From NCBI GenBank assembly GCA_002393555.1, contig DGSP01000041.1, positions 52,374 to 101,471 on the forward strand: a stretch of DNA of 49,098 nt, in the 5' to 3' direction. Source of the DNA: Prevotellaceae bacterium UBA4359 (lineage in GTDB: Bacteria > Bacteroidota > Bacteroidia > Bacteroidales > Bacteroidaceae). Under the pieces are notes generated by a model that ran no database searches, was not told the DNA's origin, and was given only the letters and a program-made list of their open reading frames with translations. This document shows, piece by piece, positions 32,067-40,493 of this stretch. Position 1 is the stretch's first letter, and the number at the start of each line of letters is the position of its first letter. Position numbers and translations under genes: made by a program.

Positions 32067-32181
32067 AGTGAAAAGTGAAGAGTGAAAAGTGAAAAATCTA
32101 AGTATCCTTTCTTCATGAGTAACAAACAGGCCGAATGGTAGGTAATTTAGATTTTTCACTTTTCACTCTTCACTTTTCACT
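32067..32181. repeat. Heptamer-armed palindromic element E2
   Basis: Perfectly complementary 32-bp arms (32067-32098 and 32150-32181) made of AGTGAAA/AGTGAAG heptamers, with a 51-bp core containing ACAGGCCGAATGGT. Same arms as E1. The right arm overlaps the end of mlaF and supplies its stop. Confidence 0.9.
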
Positions 32182-32952
32182 TCCTACATGTTTCTGTTGG
32201 TCGTGCAACTCCTTCGCCTGCCGTAATATATCACTGGCGAAAATGAAGTCCTCCAGTTTCTTGTTGGTGGCATCCATAATCTCGTGGTTGTTGCCCTGCC
32301 ACTCGGCCTTGCCTTCGCAGATGAAGGTGATGTTCTCGCCGATGCCCATGACGGAGTTCATGTCGTGGGTGTTGACGATGGTGGTGATGTTGTCCTCGTG
32401 GGTGATGCCGGCAATGAGTTCGTCAATCACGATGCTCGTCTTGGGGTCGAGGCCCGAATTCGGCTCGTCGCAGAAGAGGTACTTCGGCTGCAGCACAATG
32501 GCGCGGGCGATGGCCACACGCTTCTGCATGCCGCCCGAAATCTCGCCGGGGAACTTGTTTTCGGCACCCTGCAGGTTGACACGCGCCAGACAGTCGAGTG
32601 CGCGCTTCCGGCGATCCTCATAGGGGTCGTAGGAGAACATATTGAGGGGGAACATCACGTTGTCCAGCACCGTCATCGAGTCGAACAGCGCGGCACTCTG
32701 GAAAATCATGCCCATCTCGCGGCGGAGGAGGATTTTCTCCTTCTTCGACAGCGTGACGAAATCGCGGTCGTCATAGTGGATGCTGCCGCTCGTCGGTGTG
32801 AGCAGTCCCACGATGTTCTTCATCAGCACGGTCTTGCCGCTACCGCTCTGTCCGATGATGAGGTTGACCTCGCCATCGCGGAAGGTAGCGTTGATGTCCC
32901 TGAGCACCTCGCGGTCCTCAAAACTCTTATAGAGATGTTCTACTTTTATCAT
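32170..32952 (-). CDS. mlaF: MlaF-like ABC transporter ATP-binding protein
   Basis: Cytoplasmic ATPase of an outer-membrane lipid-trafficking ABC transporter. 260 residues. Walker A GQSGSGKT near 34, Q-loop, signature EISGGMQKRVAIARAI near 140, Walker B YLFCDEPNSGLDP near 163, H-loop NTHD near 195. The GxxxSGLDP style and MlaE partner upstream identify the Mla/MCE-associated subfamily. C-terminal residues HVGSEK and the stop come from the E2 repeat arm. It follows mlaE by 195 bp, which is filled by the A2 tandem array. No MCE (MlaD) gene is in the window. Confidence 0.85.
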   Translation of the reverse strand: MIKVEHLYKSFEDREVLRDINATFRDGEVNLIIGQSGSGKTVLMKNIVGLLTPTSGSIHYDDRDFVTLSKKEKILLRREMGMIFQSAALFDSMTVLDNVMFPLNMFSYDPYEDRRKRALDCLARVNLQGAENKFPGEISGGMQKRVAIARAIVLQPKYLFCDEPNSGLDPKTSIVIDELIAGITHEDNITTIVNTHDMNSVMGIGENITFICEGKAEWQGNNHEIMDATNKKLEDFIFASDILRQAKELHDQQKHVGSEK

Positions 32953-32979
32953 GTCGTTATCGGTTAGTTATCTGTTTTT

Positions 32980-33141
32980 GTAACACTAAAAAGTGTGTTT
33001 CAGTGTTACATTTGTAACAGTGCCAGTGTTACATTTGTAACAGTGCCAGTGTTACACTTGTAACAGTATCAGTGTTACAACTGTAACAGTGAGTGTGTTA
33101 CAATCGTAACACTTCCGCCCTCGGAGGTGTTACATTTCGGT
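32980..33141. repeat. 23-bp tandem repeat array, family I (copy A2)
   Basis: Five units start at 33004, 33027, 33050, 33073 and 33096, each 23 bp: core TGTTACAnnTGTAACA plus spacers GTGCCAG, GTGCCAG, GTATCAG, GTGAGTG, CTTCCGC. Degenerate half-units lie at 32979-32986 and 33128-33134. The final unit (TGTTACAATCGTAACA-CTTCC) matches the final unit of array A1. It lies inside the mlaE-mlaF operon, so it is transcribed as part of their mRNA, in which each core could form a 5-bp stem. Confidence 0.9.
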
Positions 33142-33147
33142 CTTCGC

Positions 33148-33894
33148 TCACGTGAGCATGTTGGTGAGGAAAATGTCGGAGAACAGGACGAGGATGCTGC
33201 TGGTGACGACGGCATCGGTGCTCGACTTGCCCACTTCCACGCTGCCGCCTTCCACCGTGTAGCCTTTGTAGGCGGAGACGCTGGTGATGATGAAGGCATA
33301 GACAACGGCCTTAATCATGCCGCACCAGAAGAACCACTGGTTGAACTGGTAGCGGAAGCCCTCGGTCAGTTCCGGCACGGTGGTGGTGCCGAGCAGGGAG
33401 GTGGCATAGGCACCAATGATGCCTGCCGCCACACTCAGCGTGACGAGGATGGGCATGATGGTCATGAGGCCCGCAATCTTGGGCAGGATGAGGAAGTTGG
33501 CCGAATTGACCCCCATGATGTCGAGGGCGTCAATCTGCTGGGTGATGCGCATCGTGCCGATTTCGGAAGCGATGTTAGACCCCACCTTGCCGGCCAGGAT
33601 GAGGCACATGATGCTCGACGAGAACTCCAGCAGCATGATTTCGCGGGTGGTGTAGCCCACCACCATGCGGGGCATCCAGGGGCTCTGGATGTTCAGTTTG
33701 ATTTGGAGGCAGATGACGGCTCCGATGAAGAAAGAGATGATGAGCACGATGCCTATCGAATTGTAGCCCAACTGATACATTTCAGTCACATACTGACGGA
33801 AGAACATCCGCCATCGGTCGGGCTGCGAAAGCACTCTGCCCATCAGCAAAACATAACGGCCCAGATGGGTCAATCCACTCTTTAATGAAAGCAC
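33148..33894 (-). CDS. mlaE: MlaE-like ABC transporter permease
   Basis: Inner-membrane permease of the lipid-trafficking ABC transporter, 248 residues, about five helices. Family features: FRQYVTEMYQLGYNSIGIVLI near the start, GAVICLQIKLNI, VVGYTTREIMLLEFSSSIMCLILAGKVGSNIASEIGTMRITQQIDALDIMGV (the conserved MlaE central segment, residues about 78-125), and the end FSDIFLTNML. -7 box at 33937-33944 on this strand. Partner mlaF is downstream. Confidence 0.88.
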   Translation of the reverse strand: MLSLKSGLTHLGRYVLLMGRVLSQPDRWRMFFRQYVTEMYQLGYNSIGIVLIISFFIGAVICLQIKLNIQSPWMPRMVVGYTTREIMLLEFSSSIMCLILAGKVGSNIASEIGTMRITQQIDALDIMGVNSANFLILPKIAGLMTIMPILVTLSVAAGIIGAYATSLLGTTTVPELTEGFRYQFNQWFFWCGMIKAVVYAFIITSVSAYKGYTVEGGSVEVGKSSTDAVVTSSILVLFSDIFLTNMLT

Positions 33895-33936
33895 TGCTGT
33901 TGCGTTTTTAATGATTTATATTTGTCAAAATCTTTG

Positions 33937-33944
33937 CAAAATTA
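33937..33944 (-). promoter_or_regulatory. mlaE -7 box
   Basis: TAATTTTG read on the minus strand, 43 bp before the start codon. Confidence 0.55.
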
Positions 33945-34018
33945 GCCATTTTTGTTCAAAAGAGCGTCTTTTAACATAGTTTTTTGCTTTATAAAGTGAC
34001 TAATCAACAAACAATTCG

Positions 34019-34026
34019 TACTTTTG
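34019..34026 (+). promoter_or_regulatory. lptB -7 box
   Basis: TACTTTTG, 19 bp before the start codon; divergent to the mlaE promoter. Confidence 0.5.
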
Positions 34027-34044
34027 TAACTAATTTGATATGAT

Positions 34045-34899
34045 ATGGAGTTAAAAAAGATAACAGCGGCCACCAACGCGGGCGATGAGGACATACCCGA
34101 ATATTCGGACGAACGCAACACGCTCTACACCCGCAATCTGGTCAAGACATACGGCAAGCGCACAGTGGCCAATCAGGTGTCCATCAGTGTGAGGCAAGGC
34201 GAGATTGTGGGATTGCTGGGACCCAACGGGGCCGGAAAGACCACCTCGTTCTACATGACCACGGGGCTGGTGGTGCCCAACAGCGGCCAGGTGTTCATCA
34301 ACGACCAGGAAATCACCAAAGACCCCGTCTCCACCCGTGCGAAGAAGGGTGTGGGCTATCTGGCTCAGGAGGCCAGCGTGTTCCGCACCATGAGCGTGGA
34401 AGATAACATCATGACGGTGCTGGAGATGAAGTACAAATCGACCGAGGAACAACGGCAGCATCTGGAAAGGCTGCTCGATGAGTTCAACCTGCAGAAAGTG
34501 CGCAAGAACAAGGGCAACCAACTCTCGGGTGGCGAAAGGCGACGCTGCGAGATAGCCCGCTGCCTGGCCATCGACCCGAAGTTCATCATGCTCGACGAAC
34601 CCTTTGCCGGTGTCGATCCCATCGCGGTGGAGGACATCCAATATGTGGTGTGGAAACTGAAGGACCGGAACATCGGCATCCTCATCACCGACCACAACGT
34701 ACAGGAGACACTCTGCATCACCGACCGCGCCTATCTGCTCTTCGAGGGACGCATCCTCTTCAAAGGCACACCGCCCGAATTGGCCAGCAACCACATCGTG
34801 AAAGAGAAGTACCTCGGCAGCAACTTCGTGTTGCGTCCCAAAGACTTCCAGATGATTGAGGAGAAGAAGAAGCGGGAAATGGAAGAAGCCCACGAATGA
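34045..34899 (+). CDS. lptB: LPS export ABC transporter ATP-binding protein LptB
   Basis: Cytoplasmic ATPase that powers lipopolysaccharide transport from the inner membrane via LptFG and the Lpt bridge. 284 residues. Walker A GPNGAGKTT near 60, Q-loop VGYLAQEASVFR near 110, signature LSGGERRRCEIARCLA near 159, Walker B FIMLDEPFAGVDP near 180, H-loop ITDHNVQETL. A 30-residue Glu/Asp-rich N-terminal extension precedes the family core; no internal ATG gives a shorter protein of the right size. The C-terminal tail is Lys/Glu-rich. Divergent from mlaE. Confidence 0.93.
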   Translation: MELKKITAATNAGDEDIPEYSDERNTLYTRNLVKTYGKRTVANQVSISVRQGEIVGLLGPNGAGKTTSFYMTTGLVVPNSGQVFINDQEITKDPVSTRAKKGVGYLAQEASVFRTMSVEDNIMTVLEMKYKSTEEQRQHLERLLDEFNLQKVRKNKGNQLSGGERRRCEIARCLAIDPKFIMLDEPFAGVDPIAVEDIQYVVWKLKDRNIGILITDHNVQETLCITDRAYLLFEGRILFKGTPPELASNHIVKEKYLGSNFVLRPKDFQMIEEKKKREMEEAHE

Positions 34900-34957
34900 A
34901 CACCGACACACGTCGGCCCACCAATGACAAACGATACACATTATATTATATATATAC

Positions 34958-35317
34958 ATGACAGAAACCGAAAAGTTAGTAAACGCCTGCGTGGCAGGCA
35001 TCCAAGAAAAGAAAGGAAAGAAAATACGCATCGTCAACCTGCAAGGCATTGACGACACCATCACCCAATATCTGGTCATCGGCGAAGGCAACTCGCCCAG
35101 CCAAGTGGCCGCCCTGACCGACTCGGTGCGCGAGTTCGCCCGCAAGGAAGCCCAAGCGCGCCCGTCAGCCGTGGACGGCACACGCAACAACCTGTGGGTG
35201 GCCCTCGACTTCATCGACGTGGTGGTTCATCTCTTCGTGCCAGACGCACGAGAGTTCTACGACATCGACAACCTGTGGGAGGATGCCGAAATTACTGATG
35301 TACCAGACATTGACTAA
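34958..35317 (+). CDS. rsfS: Ribosome silencing factor RsfS
   Basis: Cytoplasmic 119-residue protein that binds ribosomal protein uL14 on the large subunit and blocks subunit joining in starvation or stationary phase. Family signature: KKIRIVNLQGIDDTITQYLVIGEGNS with STAS-like strands, then DGTRNNLWVALDFIDVVVHLFVPDAREFYDIDNLW near 75-110. Heads the rsfS-ftsH-cdsA group typical of Bacteroidetes. ftsH follows with an 11-bp gap. Confidence 0.93.
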   Translation: MTETEKLVNACVAGIQEKKGKKIRIVNLQGIDDTITQYLVIGEGNSPSQVAALTDSVREFARKEAQARPSAVDGTRNNLWVALDFIDVVVHLFVPDAREFYDIDNLWEDAEITDVPDID

Positions 35318-35327
35318 CAACAGAATC

Positions 35328-37460
35328 ATGGACAGCAACAACCAGAACACCAACCCCAACAACCAGAATAACAACCGAATGCAGAAGCCGCGATTCAACT
35401 TCACGTGGCTCTACATCCTGCTCATCGCAGGACTGGCATTCATGATTTACACACGCCACGACTCAGCCGCCTCGCGCAGCATCGACTACACCACCTTCAA
35501 GGAGTTTGTGCAGAAAGGCTATGTGGCCGACGTGACCGTGAACAAGGACAACAACACCCTCACGCTCGCCATCAACAGCCAGCACAGCCGAGAAGTGTTC
35601 GGAGTGGGCAGCAATGGCAAGAAGGATGCCCGCATCAAGGTGGAGTTTGGCTCCATCGAGAACTTGGAGTCGTTCCTCGACGAGCAGAACAAGGAGGGCA
35701 ACTTCAAAGGAAAAGTGAGTTACGAGCGCGACAACGACTTTCTGGGCAACCTCATCTGGAACTTCGCCCCGCTCATCGTCATCATCCTTATCTGGTTGTT
35801 CATCATGCGCGGCATGGGCGGAGGGGCTGGCCTCATGGGAGGTGCCAGCAGCATCTTCTCGGTGGGCCGCTCGAAGGCGCAACTGTTTGACAAAGATGAC
35901 AAAAACACACCACAAATCACCTTCAAGGACGTGGCTGGACAGGCTGGTGCCAAGCAGGAGGTGCAAGAGATTGTCGATTTCCTGAAGACTCCCGAGAAAT
36001 ACACCAACCTGGGCGGAAAGATTCCCAAAGGCGCCTTGCTCGTGGGTCCTCCAGGCACCGGCAAGACGCTGTTGGCCAAGGCTGTGGCCGGCGAGGCTGG
36101 AGTGCCGTTCTTCTCGCTCTCCGGCTCCGAGTTTGTCGAGATGTTCGTGGGTGTGGGAGCCAGCCGTGTGCGCGACCTCTTCCAGCAGGCCAAGGCCAAG
36201 GCTCCGTGCATCATCTTCATCGACGAGATTGATGCCATCGGCCGTGCGCGCAGCAAGACCGCCGCAATGGGCGGAAACGACGAGCGCGAGAGCACGCTGA
36301 ACCAGTTGCTCACCGAGATGGACGGCTTCGGCACCAACAGCGGCATCATCATCATGGCCGCCACCAACCGTGCCGACATCCTGGACGGGGCCCTGCTCCG
36401 TGCCGGACGTTTCGACCGCCAGATTCACGTCGATTTGCCCGACCTGAGCGAGCGCAAGGAAATCTTCATGGTGCATCTGAAACCCCTCAAGATAGACGAG
36501 ACGGTGGATGTGGCACAACTGGCACGACAGACACCCGGCTTCTCAGGTGCCGACATCGCCAACGTGTGCAACGAAGCCGCCCTCATCGCTGCCCGCAACA
36601 ACAAGGAGTGGGTCGATAAGCAGTGTTTCCTCGATGCCGTTGACCGCATCATCGGAGGTCTGGAGAAGAAGACCAAACTGCTCACGGCCCACGAGAAGAA
36701 GACCATCGCCCTGCACGAAGCCGGACATGCCACCATCTCGTGGTTCCTCGAGTATGCCAACCCACTGGTCAAAGTCACCATCGTGCCGCGTGGCCAAGCC
36801 CTCGGTGCCGCTTGGTACATGCCCGAGGAACGCCAAATCTCCACAAAGGAGGAGATACTCGACGAAATCTGTGCCACACTGGGAGGCCGTGCCGCCGAAG
36901 AACTCTGCGTCGGTCGCATCTCGACAGGTGCGATGAACGACCTGGAGAAGGTGACCAAACGTGCCTACGGCATGATTGCCTATGCCGGCATGGGCGAGAA
37001 ACTGCCCAATCTCTGCTACTACGACAATCAGGAGTATCAGTTCAGCAAACCCTACAGCGACAAGACTGCCGAAACCATCGACGAGGAAGTGCGCAACCTG
37101 ATTGCCGGTGAGTATGAACGTGCCAAGAAGGTGCTGCTGGAGCACAAGGAGGGACACGCCAAACTGGCTCAACTGCTCATCGAGCGCGAGGTCATCTTTG
37201 CCGAAGACCTCGAAGAAATCTTTGGCAAACGTCCCTGGACTTCACGCACCGACGAGATTTTGGCAGCCAATGCCGAGGCGGAGGAGGAAGACAAGAATAA
37301 GCCCACCGACTCCACCGACCACAAGAAGGAGAACGAAGAGTTCATCCGGCAGAAAATCGTGCAAGCCGTGGTAGAGAAAGCAGAAAAAGCCAAGGCTGAA
37401 GGGGCTGAGGCTGGAACATCGCAAGAGAAAAAAGAAACTGACAAACCGAAAGAAACGTGA
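35328..37460 (+). CDS. ftsH: ATP-dependent zinc metalloprotease FtsH
   Basis: Inner-membrane AAA+ protease that degrades unfolded or regulatory membrane proteins. 710 residues from the ATG at 35328 (a start at 35283 would overlap rsfS by 35 bp). An Asn-rich N-terminus (1-25), first helix near 28-45, periplasmic domain, second helix near 143-162, AAA core with Walker A GPPGTGKT near 242, Walker B IIFIDEIDAIGRAR near 297, second region of homology, and zinc site HEAGH near 464 with the further Asp near 540. A 60-residue Lys/Glu-rich tail is unusual but common in Prevotellaceae. Stop overlaps cdsA by 4 bp. Confidence 0.95.
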   Translation: MDSNNQNTNPNNQNNNRMQKPRFNFTWLYILLIAGLAFMIYTRHDSAASRSIDYTTFKEFVQKGYVADVTVNKDNNTLTLAINSQHSREVFGVGSNGKKDARIKVEFGSIENLESFLDEQNKEGNFKGKVSYERDNDFLGNLIWNFAPLIVIILIWLFIMRGMGGGAGLMGGASSIFSVGRSKAQLFDKDDKNTPQITFKDVAGQAGAKQEVQEIVDFLKTPEKYTNLGGKIPKGALLVGPPGTGKTLLAKAVAGEAGVPFFSLSGSEFVEMFVGVGASRVRDLFQQAKAKAPCIIFIDEIDAIGRARSKTAAMGGNDERESTLNQLLTEMDGFGTNSGIIIMAATNRADILDGALLRAGRFDRQIHVDLPDLSERKEIFMVHLKPLKIDETVDVAQLARQTPGFSGADIANVCNEAALIAARNNKEWVDKQCFLDAVDRIIGGLEKKTKLLTAHEKKTIALHEAGHATISWFLEYANPLVKVTIVPRGQALGAAWYMPEERQISTKEEILDEICATLGGRAAEELCVGRISTGAMNDLEKVTKRAYGMIAYAGMGEKLPNLCYYDNQEYQFSKPYSDKTAETIDEEVRNLIAGEYERAKKVLLEHKEGHAKLAQLLIEREVIFAEDLEEIFGKRPWTSRTDEILAANAEAEEEDKNKPTDSTDHKKENEEFIRQKIVQAVVEKAEKAKAEGAEAGTSQEKKETDKPKET

Positions 37461-38317
37461 AGAACCTGATTATACGAGCAATTACGGGTGCGCTGTTCGT
37501 CATCGTCCTTGTTGGCGGCATCGTTTTTAAGCCCATCTCTCTCCTGATTCTCTTCACCGTCATCACAGCCCTGACGGTGTGGGAGTTCACTACGATTGTC
37601 AACCGGCACATGCACCTTCATGTCAACCGTTTCATCACCACCGTGGCAGCGGCCTACTTGTTTGTGGCCGTGTGGATGTTCAACACCAACATCATGGGGT
37701 CGGAGGTCTTCATCCCCTACCTCATCTCCATCATCTATCTGCTGGTGTCGGAACTCTACTTCGACCGTCCCGACAACATCCAGAACTGGGCAATGACCTT
37801 CATGGCACAACTGTACATTGCCCTTCCCTTTGCATCGCTCAACACACTCTGTTTCATTGCCACACCAGCAGGAGTCACCTACTACTACTGGTATGCGCTC
37901 TCCCTTTTCATTTTCCTCTGGGCCAACGACACAGGTGCCTACCTGTTTGGTTCGTGGCTGGGCAAGCACCGCCTCTTTCCGCGCATTTCCCCCAAGAAGT
38001 CGTGGGAAGGCAGCATCGGCGGCGGCCTCACAGCCATAGTGGCATCGCAAGTCATCGCCTATTTCGTTCCGTTTGCAGAGACTCTTTCCCCGCAGACCAA
38101 CCACCTGCTGTGGGCTGGCTTGGCCTTGCTCACCGTGGTGGTGGGCACATGGGGCGACCTGGTAGAGTCATTGCTCAAACGCCGCCTGGGCATCAAAGAC
38201 TCAGGCAACATTCTCCCTGGGCATGGAGGCATGCTCGATCGCTTTGATAGTTCTCTGCTCGCCATCCCGGCCGCAGTCATCTATGTCTATACAATCATGC
38301 TTAACATAATACACTAA
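37457..38317 (+). CDS. cdsA: Phosphatidate cytidylyltransferase
   Basis: Inner-membrane enzyme that makes CDP-diacylglycerol from phosphatidic acid and CTP. 286 residues from a GTG start inside the GTGA overlap with ftsH. About eight helices; the CdsA signature occurs near the C-terminal third, with NDTGAYLFGSWLGKHRLFPRISPKKSWEGSIGG near 160-190 and RRLGIKDSGNILPGHGGMLDRFDS near 240-262. All expected catalytic residues are visible. Confidence 0.94.
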   Translation: MKNLIIRAITGALFVIVLVGGIVFKPISLLILFTVITALTVWEFTTIVNRHMHLHVNRFITTVAAAYLFVAVWMFNTNIMGSEVFIPYLISIIYLLVSELYFDRPDNIQNWAMTFMAQLYIALPFASLNTLCFIATPAGVTYYYWYALSLFIFLWANDTGAYLFGSWLGKHRLFPRISPKKSWEGSIGGGLTAIVASQVIAYFVPFAETLSPQTNHLLWAGLALLTVVVGTWGDLVESLLKRRLGIKDSGNILPGHGGMLDRFDSSLLAIPAAVIYVYTIMLNIIH

Positions 38318-38324
38318 AAAAACT

Positions 38325-40310
38325 ATGACTGAAATTCAGAACCCCACTGAGGAGCCTGTAGTTGAACCAACTGCAGCACCCGCAACAGAACCCGTTGCAG
38401 CAGAAGAAACTGCAACCGTTGCCGAAGAACCAGCAACCGAAGGAACTGCCGTAGAGCCTACAGTTGTTGCCGAAGAGCAAACAACCGAAGAGGCTGCCGA
38501 AGAGGCTACAGTTGTTGCCAAGGAGCAAGCAACCGAAGAGCCAGCAGTTGTTGCCGAAGAGCAAGCAACCGAAGACGCTGCCGAAGAGCCTCAGGCAGAA
38601 ACACCTACAACTTCTTTCGCCACCTATGCCACCAAGGCCGAGGTCGTTGACCGGCTCAAAGAACTGGCACAGAGCGACGAAGAGGTAACCCGCCAGGAAC
38701 TCGACAGCCTCAAGAGCAACTTCTACCGCATCCACCATCAGGAGGCAGATGCCGCCTACAAGAAGTTCATCGAAGAAGGAGGCAACGCCGAGGAATACAC
38801 TCCTGCGCCCAATCTGGAAGAGGGAGAGTTCAAAGAGTTGATGGCCATCATCCGCGAAAAGCGCGCTGCCGTAGCCGCTGCCCTCGAACAGGAACGCGAG
38901 GAGAACTATCAGAAAAAGGTGGAAATCATTGAGAAAATCAAGACCCTCACCGAAAATCCCGACGAAATCAACCGCGCCTACAATGACTTCAAGGAGTTGC
39001 AACAGCAGTGGAACGACATCAAGGAGGTGCCGGCCGACAAGGCCACCACACTGTGGAAGAACTACCAGCAAGCCGTCGAGGCGTTCTACGATACGCTCAA
39101 ACTGAGCAACGAACTTCGTGCCTACGACTTCAAGAAGAACCTGGAGAAGAAGACGGCCCTCTGCGAGGCAGCCGAGAAACTGGCCGAAGAAACTGACATC
39201 ATTGTGGCATTCCGCAAACTCCAGCAACTGCATCAGGACTTCCGCGAGACAGGTCCTGTGGCCAGCGACCTGCGCGAACAGATTTGGACACGTTTCAAGG
39301 AAGCCTCAACTGTCATCAACAAGCGTCATCAGGAGTTCTTCGAGGCTCGCAAGCAGAAGGAAGAGGAGAACCTCGAAAAGAAGACTGCCATCTGCGAAAC
39401 CATCGAAGGCTTCAACCTCGACGAACTGAAGACTTTTGCCGAGTGGAACGCCACATCGGAGAAAATCACTGGCTTGCAGGCAGAGTGGAAGACCATCGGC
39501 TATGCACCACAGAAGATGAACACAAAAATCTTCGAGCGTTTCCGTGCCGCCTGCGACAACTTCTTCAGCCGCAAGAGCGAATACTTCCAGACCGTGCGCG
39601 ACAACCTCAACCAGAACTATGCGCTCAAACTCGACCTGGTGGAACAGGCCGAGGCCCTGAAGGACAGCACCGACTGGAAGAAGACGACCGACGCGCTGGT
39701 GGAACTGCAGAAGAAGTGGAAAGAAATCGGCACCGTGCCCAAGAAGTACAGCGACCAAATCTGGGAACGCTTCAATGCCGCATGCGATGCCTTCTTTGCC
39801 GCCAAGAAAGAGGCCAACAAGGACGCACACACCGAGCAGACGGCCAACATGGAGAAGAAGAAAGCCATCATCGACACGCTGGCAGCCATCGTGCCCGAAG
39901 AGTTCGAGGGTGACCTTCGCACCAAACTGCGCGAGGCACAGGAGGAGTGGAACCAGATTGGCCACGTGCCTTTCAAGGAAAAGGACAAACTCTACAAACT
40001 CCTGCGCGAGCAGATGGACCGCCTCTATGGCTATGCCAACCAGCATGCGGCCCAGCGTCGCCTCGACCGCTTCAAGGAGAGCATCAAGGGCGGCAATGGC
40101 AACGACCTCCGCTCGCGTCTCACTCGCCAACTCGACATTCTGAGAAACGAAATCAAGACCTATGAGAACAACCTCGGTTTCCTCACCTTGAGCAGCAAGT
40201 CGAAGCAAGGCAACTCACTCATCGAGGAGTTGAACCGCAAAATGGAGAAACTCAAGGCCGACATGGAGGAGGTGAAGGCCAAGATTGCCGCGCTCGACGA
40301 GAACAAATAA
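38325..40310 (+). CDS. DUF349 repeat protein
   Basis: 661 residues, predicted cytoplasmic, function unknown. N-terminal 95 residues are low-complexity Glu/Ala/Thr/Val with near-identical blocks (VVAEEQATE), codon-phased. The rest has about five DUF349 repeats, recognisable by the form W-IG-VP followed by W-RF--A---F (for instance WKEIGTVPKKYSDQIWERF, WNQIGHVPFKEKDKLYKLL), each about 75 residues and coiled-coil in character. It starts 7 bp after cdsA and ends at a hairpin in array B2. Role may be structural or in nucleic-acid handling; no evidence decides. Confidence 0.8.
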   Translation: MTEIQNPTEEPVVEPTAAPATEPVAAEETATVAEEPATEGTAVEPTVVAEEQTTEEAAEEATVVAKEQATEEPAVVAEEQATEDAAEEPQAETPTTSFATYATKAEVVDRLKELAQSDEEVTRQELDSLKSNFYRIHHQEADAAYKKFIEEGGNAEEYTPAPNLEEGEFKELMAIIREKRAAVAAALEQEREENYQKKVEIIEKIKTLTENPDEINRAYNDFKELQQQWNDIKEVPADKATTLWKNYQQAVEAFYDTLKLSNELRAYDFKKNLEKKTALCEAAEKLAEETDIIVAFRKLQQLHQDFRETGPVASDLREQIWTRFKEASTVINKRHQEFFEARKQKEEENLEKKTAICETIEGFNLDELKTFAEWNATSEKITGLQAEWKTIGYAPQKMNTKIFERFRAACDNFFSRKSEYFQTVRDNLNQNYALKLDLVEQAEALKDSTDWKKTTDALVELQKKWKEIGTVPKKYSDQIWERFNAACDAFFAAKKEANKDAHTEQTANMEKKKAIIDTLAAIVPEEFEGDLRTKLREAQEEWNQIGHVPFKEKDKLYKLLREQMDRLYGYANQHAAQRRLDRFKESIKGGNGNDLRSRLTRQLDILRNEIKTYENNLGFLTLSSKSKQGNSLIEELNRKMEKLKADMEEVKAKIAALDENK

Positions 40311-40349
40311 CCCACAGAGGGAGACGACATTTGGCCATTTCAGCCATAT

Positions 40350-40418
40350 CGTACCTCTCGACTACACGATGCCGTACCCCTCGACTACGCCTCACCGTAG
40401 CCGAGGGGTACGTTTTTT
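40350..40418 (-). repeat. 23-bp tandem repeat array, family II (copy B2), also a terminator
   Basis: Three units at 40350, 40373 and 40396, exactly 23 bp apart: CGTACCTCTCGACTAC, CGTACCCCTCGACTAC and, inverted, CGTAGCCGAGGGGTACG. CGTACCCCTCG (40373-40383) pairs with CGAGGGGTACG (40402-40412), followed by six T residues, so the array serves as the terminator of the DUF349 gene. Confidence 0.88.
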
Positions 40419-40452
40419 GTGCATTTATAGTGCGAGTTCGGAGAAAAAAGCG

Positions 40453-40460
40453 TATCTTTG
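40453..40460 (+). promoter_or_regulatory. -7 box of the DUF1573 gene
   Basis: TATCTTTG, 33 bp before the start codon. Confidence 0.6.
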
Positions 40461-40493
40461 CATGCTTTAACTCTATCGCAAGACAATATAAAG

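Noticed and set aside
33004..33118. Plasmid-type iteron origin
   Set aside because: No replication initiator gene nearby, and the array sits between two co-transcribed ABC transporter genes of the chromosome.
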